The notes: a model not told the origin generated them from the sequence alone. 64,000 nt of DNA from Vreelandella nanhaiensis (GCF_003990185.1 NZ_RZHF01000004.1:186001-250000); one strand, 5' to 3'. Shown: positions 45,669 to 55,139, numbered from the stretch's first letter. Program-made: numbers and translations.

Positions 45669-47918
45669 ATGAAAAAAATAGCGACGCTTGCATTAACAGT
45701 TATCGCGCCTACCTTCGGTACCTCCCTGGCACTTGCAGATGATGCGCACGAACTTACCTGGCAGAGTATTACCTTTGGACAGTCCACCGACCTGAATTTT
45801 GGATCTACCATTCTCCCTGAAAAAATAGGCACCAACGAAGTTACCAGCAACGGCCAGCCTGTCTCGTCAGGCGCTTTACTCGATAACATTACGATTGAAA
45901 GCCGCGGTGGAAAGCTAGCCAATTCCCATGAAGGCGGCACGTTTTACTACACAACGCTCCCCACCGATATAAATTTCACGCTTTCTGCCACGCTGATATT
46001 GGAACAGCTGGGCCCCGAAACAGGTGCGACACCCAATCGTCAGGAAGGCGCAGGCATGATGGTGCGCGATATTATGGGTGCCCCTCGCGCCAACCCTCAA
46101 CCGCTAGGGCACGAAGAGTTTCCGGCGGCATCCAACATCGTTATGAACCTGCTGCATTCCCATACGCGTGAAAATGACGGGATGGCTAATGTAGCGGCGG
46201 TATACCGTGAAGGCATAAACGACCCGTGGGGTAATCCGGGTAATTTATTGAGCAAACAGGACTACGCCCAAGGCGTCCCTCACGGTACCCAATATCAATA
46301 CCGTATGACCCTGACTCGCACCGATGAAAACTTTACGGTAACCGTCGATAGCGAGCAGGAAAGCTACGTCAAGGAATTGAGCGATGCCCCTGCCAACCTG
46401 GTAGAGGTGCAAGACCCCGATCACCAGTATGTAGGCTTCTTTGCTGCGCGTAACGCACGTTTGAACGTTACGGATATTCACCTTGAGCTGAGCGATGCTG
46501 ATACTAGAGACGATATTGCCTATGAAGCATCTATGCCCCCGCTGGTGTGGTCATTGGCATCGTCAGAAGTAACCAGCGTACCGGATTACACGCTTCAAGC
46601 GATTGCCAACCAGCCCGGTGAGTTCAGTATTACTCAGGCAGGCCAGCCTCTGGCAGAAAAACAGGCAGTTGAAGCCGGCGATCTCTTCCAGTTTGCGCTT
46701 GAGATTACCGCCCCCACCGATGTGGTGGTGTCGTTTCACCCATCAGAAGGCCAAGGCAGTGAAGAGCACAATGGTGAGGAGCACAGCCAGCAACTTACGA
46801 TTGAACCTGTAACGCTGGCCGACCCTTATAATATTCATGTGACACCTGATGGGCGCCCCAATCATGCCGGTGATCAAGCGCAGCCACTAGACCTGGCATC
46901 TGCCATAGCTCAAGTGGCGCCAGGCGGAACCATTTACTTGGCAAGCGGTGAGTACGAGGCTATTGAAATCCCCCTCACTGCCAGCGGCTCTCCGGGTAAA
47001 TTGAAGCGTTTAACCGGAGAAGGTGGCGATGTGCGTTTTACCGGAATGGTTTCACATAACGCCCATTACTGGCATCTGGATCATTTAGAGGTTGCGGGCG
47101 AACGTTTGATCGTGCATGGCAGCCATAACCTGTTTGAGCATATCGTTACGCATAGCGCTCCAGACACGGGTTTCCAGATTACCTCTCCTGATAATATTGG
47201 GAGGGCGCTTTGGGCAAGCCACAATACGGTTCGTTATAGTGAAAGCTATAACAATGAAGACGCCTCAGGTATCAATGCGGATGGGTTTGCCGCCAAAATG
47301 CGTATTGGGGAAGGCAATTCTTTTGACCACTGCATTTCCCATCACAATATCGATGACGGCTGGGACTTGTTCAACAAGGTAGAGGATGGTCCCAATGGTG
47401 CAGTTACCATTACCAACTCCATTGCGTTCAAAAATGGCCAGACCTTTAACACCCAGCAGACAGGCGGAAACTTGGGGAATGGATTCAAGCTGGGCGGAGA
47501 GGGCCTGCCTGCCCCTCACGTTGTTGAGGGTAATCTCTCGTTCAACAATGGAATGGACGGCTTTACCGATAACTTCAATTCCGGCACGTTAACCATTAAT
47601 AACAACGTGGCAATCGACAATAAACGATTTAATTATATTGTCCGTAAAAGCCCCTATGAAGGCCAACTTGAACCCGCCCAGCTATCTCGGAATATTTCAC
47701 TGCATCTTGAAAACGTCAGTGACTATAGTGATAGCGTGCATGGCAATATCAGCGATGATAACTGGTTCATTCAAGATGAAAATTCATCAGTAAGAGAGCT
47801 ACCTTTTGATGAAGAAACGCTCGCCGGAATCAGGACGCTGCTTCAGCAGGAAGCCAATACTGAAAGCGAACAGCGTGAACGCGCCTTTGCCCTGCAGCGG
47901 TTAGTGTTCAACCAATAA
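45669..47918 (+). CDS. pelX: Family 9 pectate lyase, exopolygalacturonate lyase (PelX-like)
   Basis: A 749-residue protein, the size of Dickeya PelX. A signal peptide ends near ALA at residue 23, so it is exported. Residues 25-380 form beta-rich accessory domains. The right-handed beta-helix covers about 390-700. The PL9 calcium ligands are visible as D538, D562, D563 and D566 (NADGF, NIDDGWD), with the same spacing as in Pel9A, and K607 (NGFKLGG) fits the catalytic base. It cleaves polygalacturonate by elimination to unsaturated digalacturonate, probably in the periplasm after KdgM uptake. Confidence 0.92.
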   Translation: MKKIATLALTVIAPTFGTSLALADDAHELTWQSITFGQSTDLNFGSTILPEKIGTNEVTSNGQPVSSGALLDNITIESRGGKLANSHEGGTFYYTTLPTDINFTLSATLILEQLGPETGATPNRQEGAGMMVRDIMGAPRANPQPLGHEEFPAASNIVMNLLHSHTRENDGMANVAAVYREGINDPWGNPGNLLSKQDYAQGVPHGTQYQYRMTLTRTDENFTVTVDSEQESYVKELSDAPANLVEVQDPDHQYVGFFAARNARLNVTDIHLELSDADTRDDIAYEASMPPLVWSLASSEVTSVPDYTLQAIANQPGEFSITQAGQPLAEKQAVEAGDLFQFALEITAPTDVVVSFHPSEGQGSEEHNGEEHSQQLTIEPVTLADPYNIHVTPDGRPNHAGDQAQPLDLASAIAQVAPGGTIYLASGEYEAIEIPLTASGSPGKLKRLTGEGGDVRFTGMVSHNAHYWHLDHLEVAGERLIVHGSHNLFEHIVTHSAPDTGFQITSPDNIGRALWASHNTVRYSESYNNEDASGINADGFAAKMRIGEGNSFDHCISHHNIDDGWDLFNKVEDGPNGAVTITNSIAFKNGQTFNTQQTGGNLGNGFKLGGEGLPAPHVVEGNLSFNNGMDGFTDNFNSGTLTINNNVAIDNKRFNYIVRKSPYEGQLEPAQLSRNISLHLENVSDYSDSVHGNISDDNWFIQDENSSVRELPFDEETLAGIRTLLQQEANTESEQRERAFALQRLVFNQ

Positions 47919-47929
47919 AAACTAGCGTT

Positions 47930-47969
47930 GAGTGCTTAGTGCTATCTCTAGCATTAAGCACTCTTTTTT
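47930..47969 (+). terminator. Strong intrinsic terminator after the pectate lyase gene
   Basis: A 15-bp nearly perfect stem (GAGTGCTTAGTGCTA with TAGCATTAAGCACTC, one G-T pair) closes a TCTC loop and is followed by TTTTTT. It lies 11 nt after the lyase stop, and rules out the ATG at 47932 as a sensible start of the next gene. Confidence 0.93.
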
Positions 47970-48006
47970 AATACTGCTGTATGAAATGTTATGTGAGTCA
48001 TCAACC

Positions 48007-48987
48007 ATGCCAAAACGAGTAAAACGTTCAGCTATATGGCTGACGTTAGCCTTGTGGGGCAGCATGAATGCAGGGGGAGCTATGACTGATGCTTTACAGC
48101 ATGAAGCGGTGTTGCCGCTTTGGAACGGGCGACCCGAGGGAACGCCCGATGACCTCGCACCATTAGTGGAAGAGCGCTCCAAGAACCTGTTCCGACCTGA
48201 TCGGGCGTTAACAGGCATCGCTGAACCAAGCCTAACGGCATGGATTCCGAAGCATCCCAACGGCACTTCCATTATTATCGCTCCCGGTGGCTCTTATAGG
48301 CGTGTCGTCCTAGACAAGGAAGGTATCGAGATCGCCAGGGCGCTGGCACCGCTCGGCATTACCAGCTTTCTTCTGACCTACCGACTACCTGGCGAAGGAC
48401 ATGCCAACCGAGCGGATGCACCTATCGCCGATGCGCAGCGTGCAATGCGCCTGGTGCGCGGACATGCAGAAAAATGGGATCTTAATCCTGAACGAATCGG
48501 ATTCCTGGGCTTCTCCGCGGCAGGTCACTTGGGAGCGTCGCTTGCGACCAGGTACGATCAGGCAGCTTATGAAGTGGGTGAGGATGAACAGACTATATCG
48601 GCCCGGCCAGATTTTATCGCCCTCATTTATCCTGTCGTGACAATGCAGGATGACGATGTTCACGAAGGATCACGCACCGCCCTGCTGGGCGATAGCCCTA
48701 CATCGCAGCAGAAGCTGGATCGCTCGCCTGAAGTGCATGTAACAGCTGATTCACCTGAAACATTTCTAGTGCTGGCCGATGACGATCTATCGGTGCCGCC
48801 CGCCAACGCCGTCGCCTTTTATAGCGCGCTTCACGAGGCAGGGGTGAAGGCTGAGCTGCATATCTTCCGTGATGGCGGCCATGGCTTTGGCATCAGTGGG
48901 GCTAAGAATAAGCCCGTTGCAGGCTGGCCATATCTATTAACAGAGTGGATGATGCAAATTGGTGTTATGCCAGAAACACTGCCATAG
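48007..48987 (+). CDS. Exported alpha/beta hydrolase, PaeX-like pectin acetylesterase
   Basis: A 326-residue alpha/beta hydrolase of the xylan/pectin esterase group. An N-terminal hydrophobic segment (SAIWLTLALWGSMNAGGA) looks like a signal peptide. Oxyanion loop IIIAPGGSY is near residue 90, the nucleophile elbow GFSAAGH near 170, the acid in VLADDDLSVPP and the His in DGGHGFG. Dickeya PaeX removes acetyl groups from oligogalacturonides in the periplasm, and the neighbouring lyase supports that job. The upstream ATG at 47932 falls in a terminator, so 48007 is preferred, though its Shine-Dalgarno is weak. Confidence 0.8.
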   Translation: MPKRVKRSAIWLTLALWGSMNAGGAMTDALQHEAVLPLWNGRPEGTPDDLAPLVEERSKNLFRPDRALTGIAEPSLTAWIPKHPNGTSIIIAPGGSYRRVVLDKEGIEIARALAPLGITSFLLTYRLPGEGHANRADAPIADAQRAMRLVRGHAEKWDLNPERIGFLGFSAAGHLGASLATRYDQAAYEVGEDEQTISARPDFIALIYPVVTMQDDDVHEGSRTALLGDSPTSQQKLDRSPEVHVTADSPETFLVLADDDLSVPPANAVAFYSALHEAGVKAELHIFRDGGHGFGISGAKNKPVAGWPYLLTEWMMQIGVMPETLP

Positions 48988-49112
48988 GCTATACCAGAGC
49001 AGGCGCAACGAAAGCGCTAATAATTAAAAAAATCAATAGCGTTAATCTTATAAAAAATTTAGTTACTAATTGCTGCGTTACAACTAACAGCTTTATTAAT
49101 TAACCCGATACT

Positions 49113-50249
49113 TCATACCTCTTTTAACGCATAAGCATTCAGCGCTTCACGATTAATCTCAATACCTAGCCCCGGGCCATCCGGAATGGTCATTATGCCT
49201 TGCCGGTGCTCAATGGGCGTTTGTACCACCGCCTGACGAAACGGGTTTTCAGTACGGTCAAATTCCATGATCGGTTCAAGTGGCTTTCGGCGTGGCGGAT
49301 TGGGCGCAAGTGCGGCCATAAACTGTAAGCTGGCCGCCAGGCATACCGCCGTTCCCCACACGTGGGGCACTAACCTTACGCCATGCATAGCAGCCATATC
49401 CGCCACTCGGCGAATCTCACTAAAGCCACCTACACCGCAAATATCCGGCTGTACGATATCAACGGCTCTTCGCGCCAGCGGCTCGTGCATGGCGTAGCGC
49501 CCATGCCAGTTCTCACCGCTAGCCACTGGTATAGGCTGCCCTGCCCGAACGGCTGCATAGGTATCGATCTGTTCCGGCAGCACCGGCTCTTCAAACCAGT
49601 CGATACCAAACGCTGCCGCACGCTGGCCTACTTCGATGGCTTCCAGATAGTCGTAGCCGTGGTTGGCATCAATCATAAGGCGCACATCCGGCCCGATTGA
49701 CTCACGCACGGCCTCAATCACTTCCAGGTCTTCTTCCACATCAAAGCCGATCTTGATCTTGACGGCGTGAAAACCCTCGTGACGATAGCGCGCCACTTCT
49801 GCGGCTACGTCGCTGATACGCTCAACGCCCTCACGGCAAAACGAACCGGTAGCATAGGCACGCACAGATTCACGGAACCGCCCGCCAAGCAACGTGGAAA
49901 CAGGTACGTCGAAGTGCTTGCCCTTGATATCCCACAGCGCGATATCGATACCACTCAAGGCGGTCATGGTTAACCCGCGCTGCCCCTGATCACGAAGCCG
50001 GTTATAAAGGTTGAGCCACACTTTCTCGGTTTGCAGCGGGTCTTCGCCGATTAGTGCCTGGGCGTATACCTGAACAATGGCAGCATTGGGTTTGGCGGGC
50101 CCCAGACATTCGCCCCACCCGACAGTGCCGTCTTCACAAATGATTTCGACTAAACAATGCTGGCGGCGCGTGAATGACATCGAAGCACTTTCAAACGCTG
50201 TTTCAAGCTTGTGATCCAAAATATGAGTCTTGACCGCTTCTATTCTCAT
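49113..50249 (-). CDS. gci: D-galactarolactone cycloisomerase (enolase superfamily)
   Basis: A 378-residue enzyme, the same length as Agrobacterium Gci and very similar throughout (FESASMSFTRRQH, GWGECLGPAKPNAA, RESVRAYATGSFCREG). K164-I-K166, metal ligands D194, E220 and E246, and H296 are in place; Lys166 and His296 match the Gci catalytic residues. It opens the 1,4-lactone by beta-elimination to 5-keto-4-deoxyglucarate, the KdgD substrate. AGGAAA supports the ATG at 50249, 23 bp after dctM. It ends the kdgD-dctPQM-gci operon. Confidence 0.93.
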   Translation of the reverse strand: MRIEAVKTHILDHKLETAFESASMSFTRRQHCLVEIICEDGTVGWGECLGPAKPNAAIVQVYAQALIGEDPLQTEKVWLNLYNRLRDQGQRGLTMTALSGIDIALWDIKGKHFDVPVSTLLGGRFRESVRAYATGSFCREGVERISDVAAEVARYRHEGFHAVKIKIGFDVEEDLEVIEAVRESIGPDVRLMIDANHGYDYLEAIEVGQRAAAFGIDWFEEPVLPEQIDTYAAVRAGQPIPVASGENWHGRYAMHEPLARRAVDIVQPDICGVGGFSEIRRVADMAAMHGVRLVPHVWGTAVCLAASLQFMAALAPNPPRRKPLEPIMEFDRTENPFRQAVVQTPIEHRQGIMTIPDGPGLGIEINREALNAYALKEV

Positions 50250-50271
50250 GGCTGATTTTCCTGTCATGGCG

Positions 50272-51552
50272 TTATCTAAAGAGGCTAGGTAGCGTTAATG
50301 AAACCGCCGGGATGTAAGTCACCAGCATTAGCGCCACAAACAGCGCCAGAAAGAAGGGCCAGATGGTACGAACTGCATGTTCAATTTTGATTTTCCCAAT
50401 CACGCAGCCCACAAACAGGCACGCGCCTACCGGCGGGGTACATAAACCTAGCCCCAGATTCATCATTAAAATGATGCCGAATTGGATAGGGTCCATGCCA
50501 AACTGCATGGCGACCGGTAGGAAAATAGGTGTACAGATCAGAATTAACGCCGCCATATCCATGATCATGCCCAACACCAGCAGAATCAGGTTAAGCATCA
50601 GAAAGATAACCACGGGCTTGTCTGAAATCGTCATTAATCCGGTGGTCAGCATTTCAGGCACGTTATAGAGCGCCAGCAAATAAGAGAAAGCCGACGCGCA
50701 GCCCACCAGAATCATGACCAGCGATGTAGTTTTAACCGACTGAATAACGGCGGCCTTGAAGGACGACCATTTAAGCTCACGGTAGACAAGCCCGGTCACA
50801 ATAATGGCGTAGATGGCGCCGAAGGCCCCGGATTCTGTGACCGTTAAGATCCCCGAAAGAACACCACCTACAATAATGACGGCTGCCATCAAGCCAGGCA
50901 GCGAGGCGACCAGGCTAAGCAACAGGGCTTGCCAGCCGGGAAATGCCTCGCCTTTATAACCACGCTTAACGGCAACAACATAAGCGGCTACGGCCAAGCT
51001 TAGGCACATCAAGATGCCGGGAACGATACCAGCAATAAACAGCTGAGTAACGGAAATACCGCCTCCTGCTGCTACGGCATAGAGAATCATGTTATGGCTG
51101 GGAGGGATAACCACCCCGGCGACCGACGAGGTTACCGTGACGTTAACCGCGTAGTCAGCGTCATATCCCTTCTCTTTCATCACCGGGATAAGAATCGAGC
51201 CCAAGGCAGACGTATCGGCTACCGCTGAGCCAGAGATGCCGCCAAACAGCATCGAAGAACTTATATTGACCATCCCCAAACCGCCGCGCATCCTCCCCAC
51301 CATAGCGGAGGCCAAGCGAACAAGCCGGGTTGAAATTCCACCATGAAGCATCAGCTCGCCGGCAAAAATGAAAAACGGAATCGCCAGTAGCGAAAAAACG
51401 GAAATGCCGGACAGAATGCGCTGAAAAGCGACAAACAGCGGCAGCCCTTCATACATAAAGGTAGCCACAGCGGCCAGCCCAACGGCAAAAGCGACCGGCG
51501 CCCCTGCGACAAGGCCGAGAAAGAAAATTCCAAACAGTATCATCAGCCCCAT
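50272..51552 (-). CDS. dctM: TRAP transporter large permease subunit (DctM)
   Basis: A 426-residue inner-membrane protein with about 12 helices. The family signatures MLFGGISGSAVADTSALGSILIPV (two helices) and GVVIPPSHNMILYAVAAGGG are visible. It carries the Na+-driven translocation path of the TRAP carrier. It starts three bases after dctQ and precedes gci. In a salt-loving organism a sodium-driven carrier for galacturonate is plausible. Confidence 0.94.
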   Translation of the reverse strand: MGLMILFGIFFLGLVAGAPVAFAVGLAAVATFMYEGLPLFVAFQRILSGISVFSLLAIPFFIFAGELMLHGGISTRLVRLASAMVGRMRGGLGMVNISSSMLFGGISGSAVADTSALGSILIPVMKEKGYDADYAVNVTVTSSVAGVVIPPSHNMILYAVAAGGGISVTQLFIAGIVPGILMCLSLAVAAYVVAVKRGYKGEAFPGWQALLLSLVASLPGLMAAVIIVGGVLSGILTVTESGAFGAIYAIIVTGLVYRELKWSSFKAAVIQSVKTTSLVMILVGCASAFSYLLALYNVPEMLTTGLMTISDKPVVIFLMLNLILLVLGMIMDMAALILICTPIFLPVAMQFGMDPIQFGIILMMNLGLGLCTPPVGACLFVGCVIGKIKIEHAVRTIWPFFLALFVALMLVTYIPAVSLTLPSLFR

Positions 51553-51555
51553 AAC

Positions 51556-52092
51556 TTATGCCCTCTCAGCGCTTCGAGACAGTAATCGTTGCACTATATC
51601 CGTCCCTGCAAACAGCATGATCAGCGCGCCACAAATCACCAGAGGGGCTGCACGCCAGCTTTCAGAGAGACCAATCATAGGAATGGCCCTTTCCATGTTT
51701 GTCATGACAAGCTTCCAGCCCTGAGCTGCCATAAAACCACCAAATACAAGAATGAAAAGATCCGAGATATGGCGCATTAATCCGCGCAGAAAAGGCGGAA
51801 AGCTCTCACGAACAAAGTCGATATTCAGGTGACTGTGATATCTGACGCCAGCAGCGGCGCCCAAGCAGGTGATATACACCACTAATACCAGGGAGGTTTG
51901 CTCTACCCAGGTTGGCGTGTTGTTAAGTACATAACGCCCGAAGACCAGCCAACCGAAAGTAGCAATAAGAATGACCAGCATGATCCCTGCCAAGAGCACG
52001 CATAGCTCAGCCATGCCGTCCAACACGCGGTCTACAGAGCCTTCTCTTGTCGTGCTTTTCCTACTGCTGGGTGTTTCAATTTCTATACTCAC
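51556..52092 (-). CDS. dctQ: TRAP transporter small permease subunit (DctQ)
   Basis: A 178-residue protein with four helices after a charged N-terminus. YVLNNTPTWVEQTSLVLVVY and GAAAGVRYHSHLNIDF are the conserved DctQ segments. It forms the membrane complex with DctM. The gene lies between dctP (60 bp gap) and dctM (3 bp gap). Confidence 0.92.
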   Translation of the reverse strand: MSIEIETPSSRKSTTREGSVDRVLDGMAELCVLLAGIMLVILIATFGWLVFGRYVLNNTPTWVEQTSLVLVVYITCLGAAAGVRYHSHLNIDFVRESFPPFLRGLMRHISDLFILVFGGFMAAQGWKLVMTNMERAIPMIGLSESWRAAPLVICGALIMLFAGTDIVQRLLSRSAERA

Positions 52093-52152
52093 GACACATT
52101 TCCTTTTAATCTTTCGGCGGCATCAAGCCGCCGAAAGGAAGTCACAAGAAAA

Positions 52153-53148
52153 TTATTGAGCGGCCCTGATCTCCTCGATCAACTCACCCGTGCCCGGGTT
52201 ATTGGCGATAAAGTTCTCATACATCGGCTCCATCAATGCCTGGAAAGCCGCTTTATCTTCTACTTCATTAATTTCCACGCCGTGGTCCAGGATAATCTGA
52301 CGACTCTCTTCAGAACTTTCGACCCACAGCTCACGCTGCATGGCGGAAGCCTTCATCGCTTCTTCACGAACGATTTCCTGGTCTTCTTCGGATAATTTCT
52401 CCCAGCTGGCTTTAGCAACACACAGGCACTCGGGAATAATCAAATGCTCGGTTAACGAGTAGTATTCCGCCGCTTCGTAGTGGTTACTGGATTCAAACGA
52501 GGGGTAGTTGTTTTCAGCACCGTCCAGAACACCGGTTGTCAAACTCTGGTAGACCTCACCATATGCCATTGGCGTCGCATTCCCGCCAAGCGCTTCCATC
52601 ATCTCGACGTAAAGATCGTTATTCATGACTCGGATCTTTAAGCCCTGAACATCTTCTGGGGTGTTGATCGGATGCTTGGTGTTGTAAATACTCCTGGCGC
52701 CTGAATCGAACCAGGAGAGCACCACCAGACCTTTCTCTTCTAATGCATCAGCAAAGCGCTGGCCAATCTCGCCATCCATCACCGTGTGCATATGATCTAC
52801 ATCGGTAAACAGGAAAGGCAGCGAGAAGACATTCGTTTCCTTAACAATTGGCCCCATGGGCCCCATATTGAAGTTGGCAAAATCAAGCGCCCCATTGCGG
52901 GTCTGCTCAATCGCGTCAGACTGGTCACCCAGCACGGCATTGTTGTAAACGCGCGGATTAACGCGCCCTTCCGTCTGCTCTTTAACCGCCTCCGCAAAGG
53001 CTTCCAGCGCTACCGTGTTGGGGTAGCCGTCAGGGTGAATATTCCACCCCCGCCAGTTATCGGCCTGGACAGAGATAGAAGCGGCTAATAGCGAGGCACC
53101 CGTTAGGGCAAACAGAGCTTGGCGACGGATAGTTTTTGTTTTCATCAC
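52153..53148 (-). CDS. dctP: TRAP transporter substrate-binding protein (DctP), likely uronate-specific
   Basis: A 331-residue periplasmic protein with a signal peptide ending at VQA (about residue 29). QTRNGALDFANFNMGPMG, FLFTDVDHMHTVMDGEIG and the conserved LKIRVMNN (carboxylate-binding Arg) fit TRAP receptors. ENNYPSFESSNHYEAAEYYSLTEH is typical of the sugar-acid group. It is 38 bp downstream of the second kdgD, so D-galacturonate or D-glucuronate is the likely ligand. Confidence 0.92.
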   Translation of the reverse strand: MMKTKTIRRQALFALTGASLLAASISVQADNWRGWNIHPDGYPNTVALEAFAEAVKEQTEGRVNPRVYNNAVLGDQSDAIEQTRNGALDFANFNMGPMGPIVKETNVFSLPFLFTDVDHMHTVMDGEIGQRFADALEEKGLVVLSWFDSGARSIYNTKHPINTPEDVQGLKIRVMNNDLYVEMMEALGGNATPMAYGEVYQSLTTGVLDGAENNYPSFESSNHYEAAEYYSLTEHLIIPECLCVAKASWEKLSEEDQEIVREEAMKASAMQRELWVESSEESRQIILDHGVEINEVEDKAAFQALMEPMYENFIANNPGTGELIEEIRAAQ

Positions 53149-53186
53149 TTAAAACCTCTTATTATTACGTGTGGTTTTTTCAGCTT

Positions 53187-54104
53187 TTAGAAAGAACGCG
53201 CTATACCCACCAGGCGCTCTAACTGCTGGCGTTGCTCTTGGGTCGGCATGGTTAAAGGCGCACGGACGTTACCTGCCGGGCGGCCGATAATATCTGCACC
53301 CTCTTTAATTAGGCTAACGGCGTAGCCTGCTTTTTGATCACGCAGATCAATAAAGGGAATAAAGAAATCAGTCGTAATCTTCTTCACGGTGTCTTTATCC
53401 CCCTGACGTAACGCTTTGTAGAACATCACAGCCATATCCGGAACAAAGTTAAACACCGCGGAAGAGTAGGTATTCACGCCAATGGAGAGATACGCTTCAG
53501 CAAAAATCTCGGCCGTAGGCACGCCGCCTACATATACAAGACGGTCACCGACTGTTTTAATGATCTTGTTAAGCGCCTGGATATCGCCCTTACCATCTTT
53601 CAATCCGATAAGGTTCGGGCAGGCATCGGCAAGAGTTAGCACAGAATCAGCGTTGAGAACGCCGTTGCCGCGGTTGTAGTAGATAACGTTGATAGTCGTG
53701 GCGTCGCAGATCTGCCGGGCATACTCAATCAACCCATCCTGAGGGCACTCGGTCAGATAAGGCGGCATCAGTAGAATACCATCAGCACCGGCTTCTTCAG
53801 CGGCATTGGCGAATGCCTTGCCGGCTTCCACACTTAGCCCAGCACTGGCAATGACCGGCAGTTTCCCGTCGACCACTTCAACCGCCACGCGAACAATCTG
53901 ACGATACTCATCAAGCGTTAAGTTAAAAAACTCGCCAGTTCCTCCTGCCACGAATACGGCAGAAATATCGTGGCTGATAAACCATGTCAGGCGGTCGCGA
54001 TAACTCTTTTCATCAAACTTTCCATTCTGATCGAAATCGGTAATGGGAAATGACAGCAGTCCGTCTCCAACTGCTTGTATAACTTGTTGTTTGGAAAACT
54101 TCAC
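53187..54104 (-). CDS. kdgD: 5-dehydro-4-deoxyglucarate dehydratase, copy 2
   Basis: A 305-residue paralogue of the enzyme at 39289, with the same GGTGE, VIYYNRGNG and LIGLKDGKGD motifs and long identical stretches (for example LLMPPYLTECPQDGL). The frame is open further upstream, but AGAGGGA before the GTG at 54104 gives the same length as copy 1. It heads the kdgD-dctPQM-gci operon and has the operator at 54167-54184. Two copies in separate operons imply either dosage or different inducers. Confidence 0.93.
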   Translation of the reverse strand: MKFSKQQVIQAVGDGLLSFPITDFDQNGKFDEKSYRDRLTWFISHDISAVFVAGGTGEFFNLTLDEYRQIVRVAVEVVDGKLPVIASAGLSVEAGKAFANAAEEAGADGILLMPPYLTECPQDGLIEYARQICDATTINVIYYNRGNGVLNADSVLTLADACPNLIGLKDGKGDIQALNKIIKTVGDRLVYVGGVPTAEIFAEAYLSIGVNTYSSAVFNFVPDMAVMFYKALRQGDKDTVKKITTDFFIPFIDLRDQKAGYAVSLIKEGADIIGRPAGNVRAPLTMPTQEQRQQLERLVGIARSF

Positions 54105-54166
54105 ACAGATTCCCTCTCGTTTTCTTACCCAGGCAAATAAGTAATTCAACCTTAAATAAGCAGCAT

Positions 54167-54184
54167 TTGTAATACATCATACAA
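54167..54184. promoter_or_regulatory. Palindromic operator upstream of kdgD copy 2
   Basis: TTGTAATACATCATACAA has TTGTA/TACAA ends and differs in one base from the box at 40232-40249. It lies 63 bp upstream of the GTG start. The 54105-54377 stretch shows nothing else that is convincing. Confidence 0.75.
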
Positions 54185-54377
54185 ATTAGAAAGTAATCAA
54201 CGCCATGAGGCTGTGCAAGCGAAATACATGGGATTTCGACCAAAGTGCTAACGTTAAGACAACGCTTCACGGTCAATTAATATCTTTTAAATAAGAAAAA
54301 CAGCGGGTTATCTTTTACCGCGATATCGCTAAGTAAACATTAATCGTTTCTTAAAGTGCTGACCACTTGTAGCCAGC

Positions 54378-55139
54378 CTAAACCTCAATCACAAGGTCCG
54401 GCTTAAAGCGTGATGGTTCAAACTCTCCCGGATAGCCGCCAGGGTTGGCAAGCACACGGGTGCCCTGATAGATCACATCCACCGGTTCATGAACGTGGCC
54501 GTGAATCCATAGATCCATTTTGCCCATCAGTTGCGGCAAGTGGGAGGCAAACGCAGGCGATAGCGCATCACCTAAATACTGATCAGGAATGCATGCCTGA
54601 AGCGGTGCGTGGTGGCTTATGACGACTTTGAGGCCATTAAAAGGCTCTGTCAGTGCGCTTTCTAACCAATTAATAGCCTCTTGATGCAGCTGCTGGCTTG
54701 CCTGAGGCGTAAACGTTACGCCTGGTGAAGTTTGCACAATCTTGAAGTCAGGCATGTAACGTAATGCTTTGGCCTCGGTATGAGTAGGATGTTTCGTAGG
54801 ATCATCAGCGTATAGCGCAAAATCGGTCCACAGAGTCGTGCCATAAAAGCGCACGCCATCAAGCGTAATTGCACGATTATCTAATAGCTCAATAGCATGT
54901 CGCTTGGCCTCCTGTGCCAATGCTTCGCGCATCAAAGGCAAGCAGGTGCCATAAAACTCGTGGTTTCCGGGTACAAAAAGAATCGTCTGGTATGGGAAGC
55001 GTGTCCGTGCCCAGGCAAGCCCTTCGCACTGGCGATGGATATCCCCTGCCAGTATAACAACGTCAGCGTCAATATCCGGTAGCGGGCGGCCATCCTCGAA
55101 ATACTCAAGATGCAGATCGGACAAAACACGTAAACGCAT
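54378..55139 (-). CDS. Calcineurin-like metallophosphoesterase
   Basis: A 253-residue phosphoesterase with the ordered metal motifs SDLHLEYF (near residue 7), DVVILAGDIH (near 25), VPGNHEFYG (near 56), VVISHHAPL and IHGHVHEPVD. It has no signal peptide. The family hydrolyses phosphomono- or diesters, but the substrate is not evident. It lies 70 bp from poxB on the same strand. Confidence 0.88.
   Translation of the reverse strand: MRLRVLSDLHLEYFEDGRPLPDIDADVVILAGDIHRQCEGLAWARTRFPYQTILFVPGNHEFYGTCLPLMREALAQEAKRHAIELLDNRAITLDGVRFYGTTLWTDFALYADDPTKHPTHTEAKALRYMPDFKIVQTSPGVTFTPQASQQLHQEAINWLESALTEPFNGLKVVISHHAPLQACIPDQYLGDALSPAFASHLPQLMGKMDLWIHGHVHEPVDVIYQGTRVLANPGGYPGEFEPSRFKPDLVIEV

Noticed and set aside
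47932..48006. Upstream in-frame start extending the PaeX-like hydrolase
   Set aside because: The ATG lies in the stem of a strong terminator and the added residues are not family-like; the downstream ATG begins a signal-peptide-like segment.
53187..54149. Longer start for the second kdgD
   Set aside because: The GTG at 54104 has a good ribosome-binding site and gives the same 305-residue length as copy 1; the extension also runs towards the operator.
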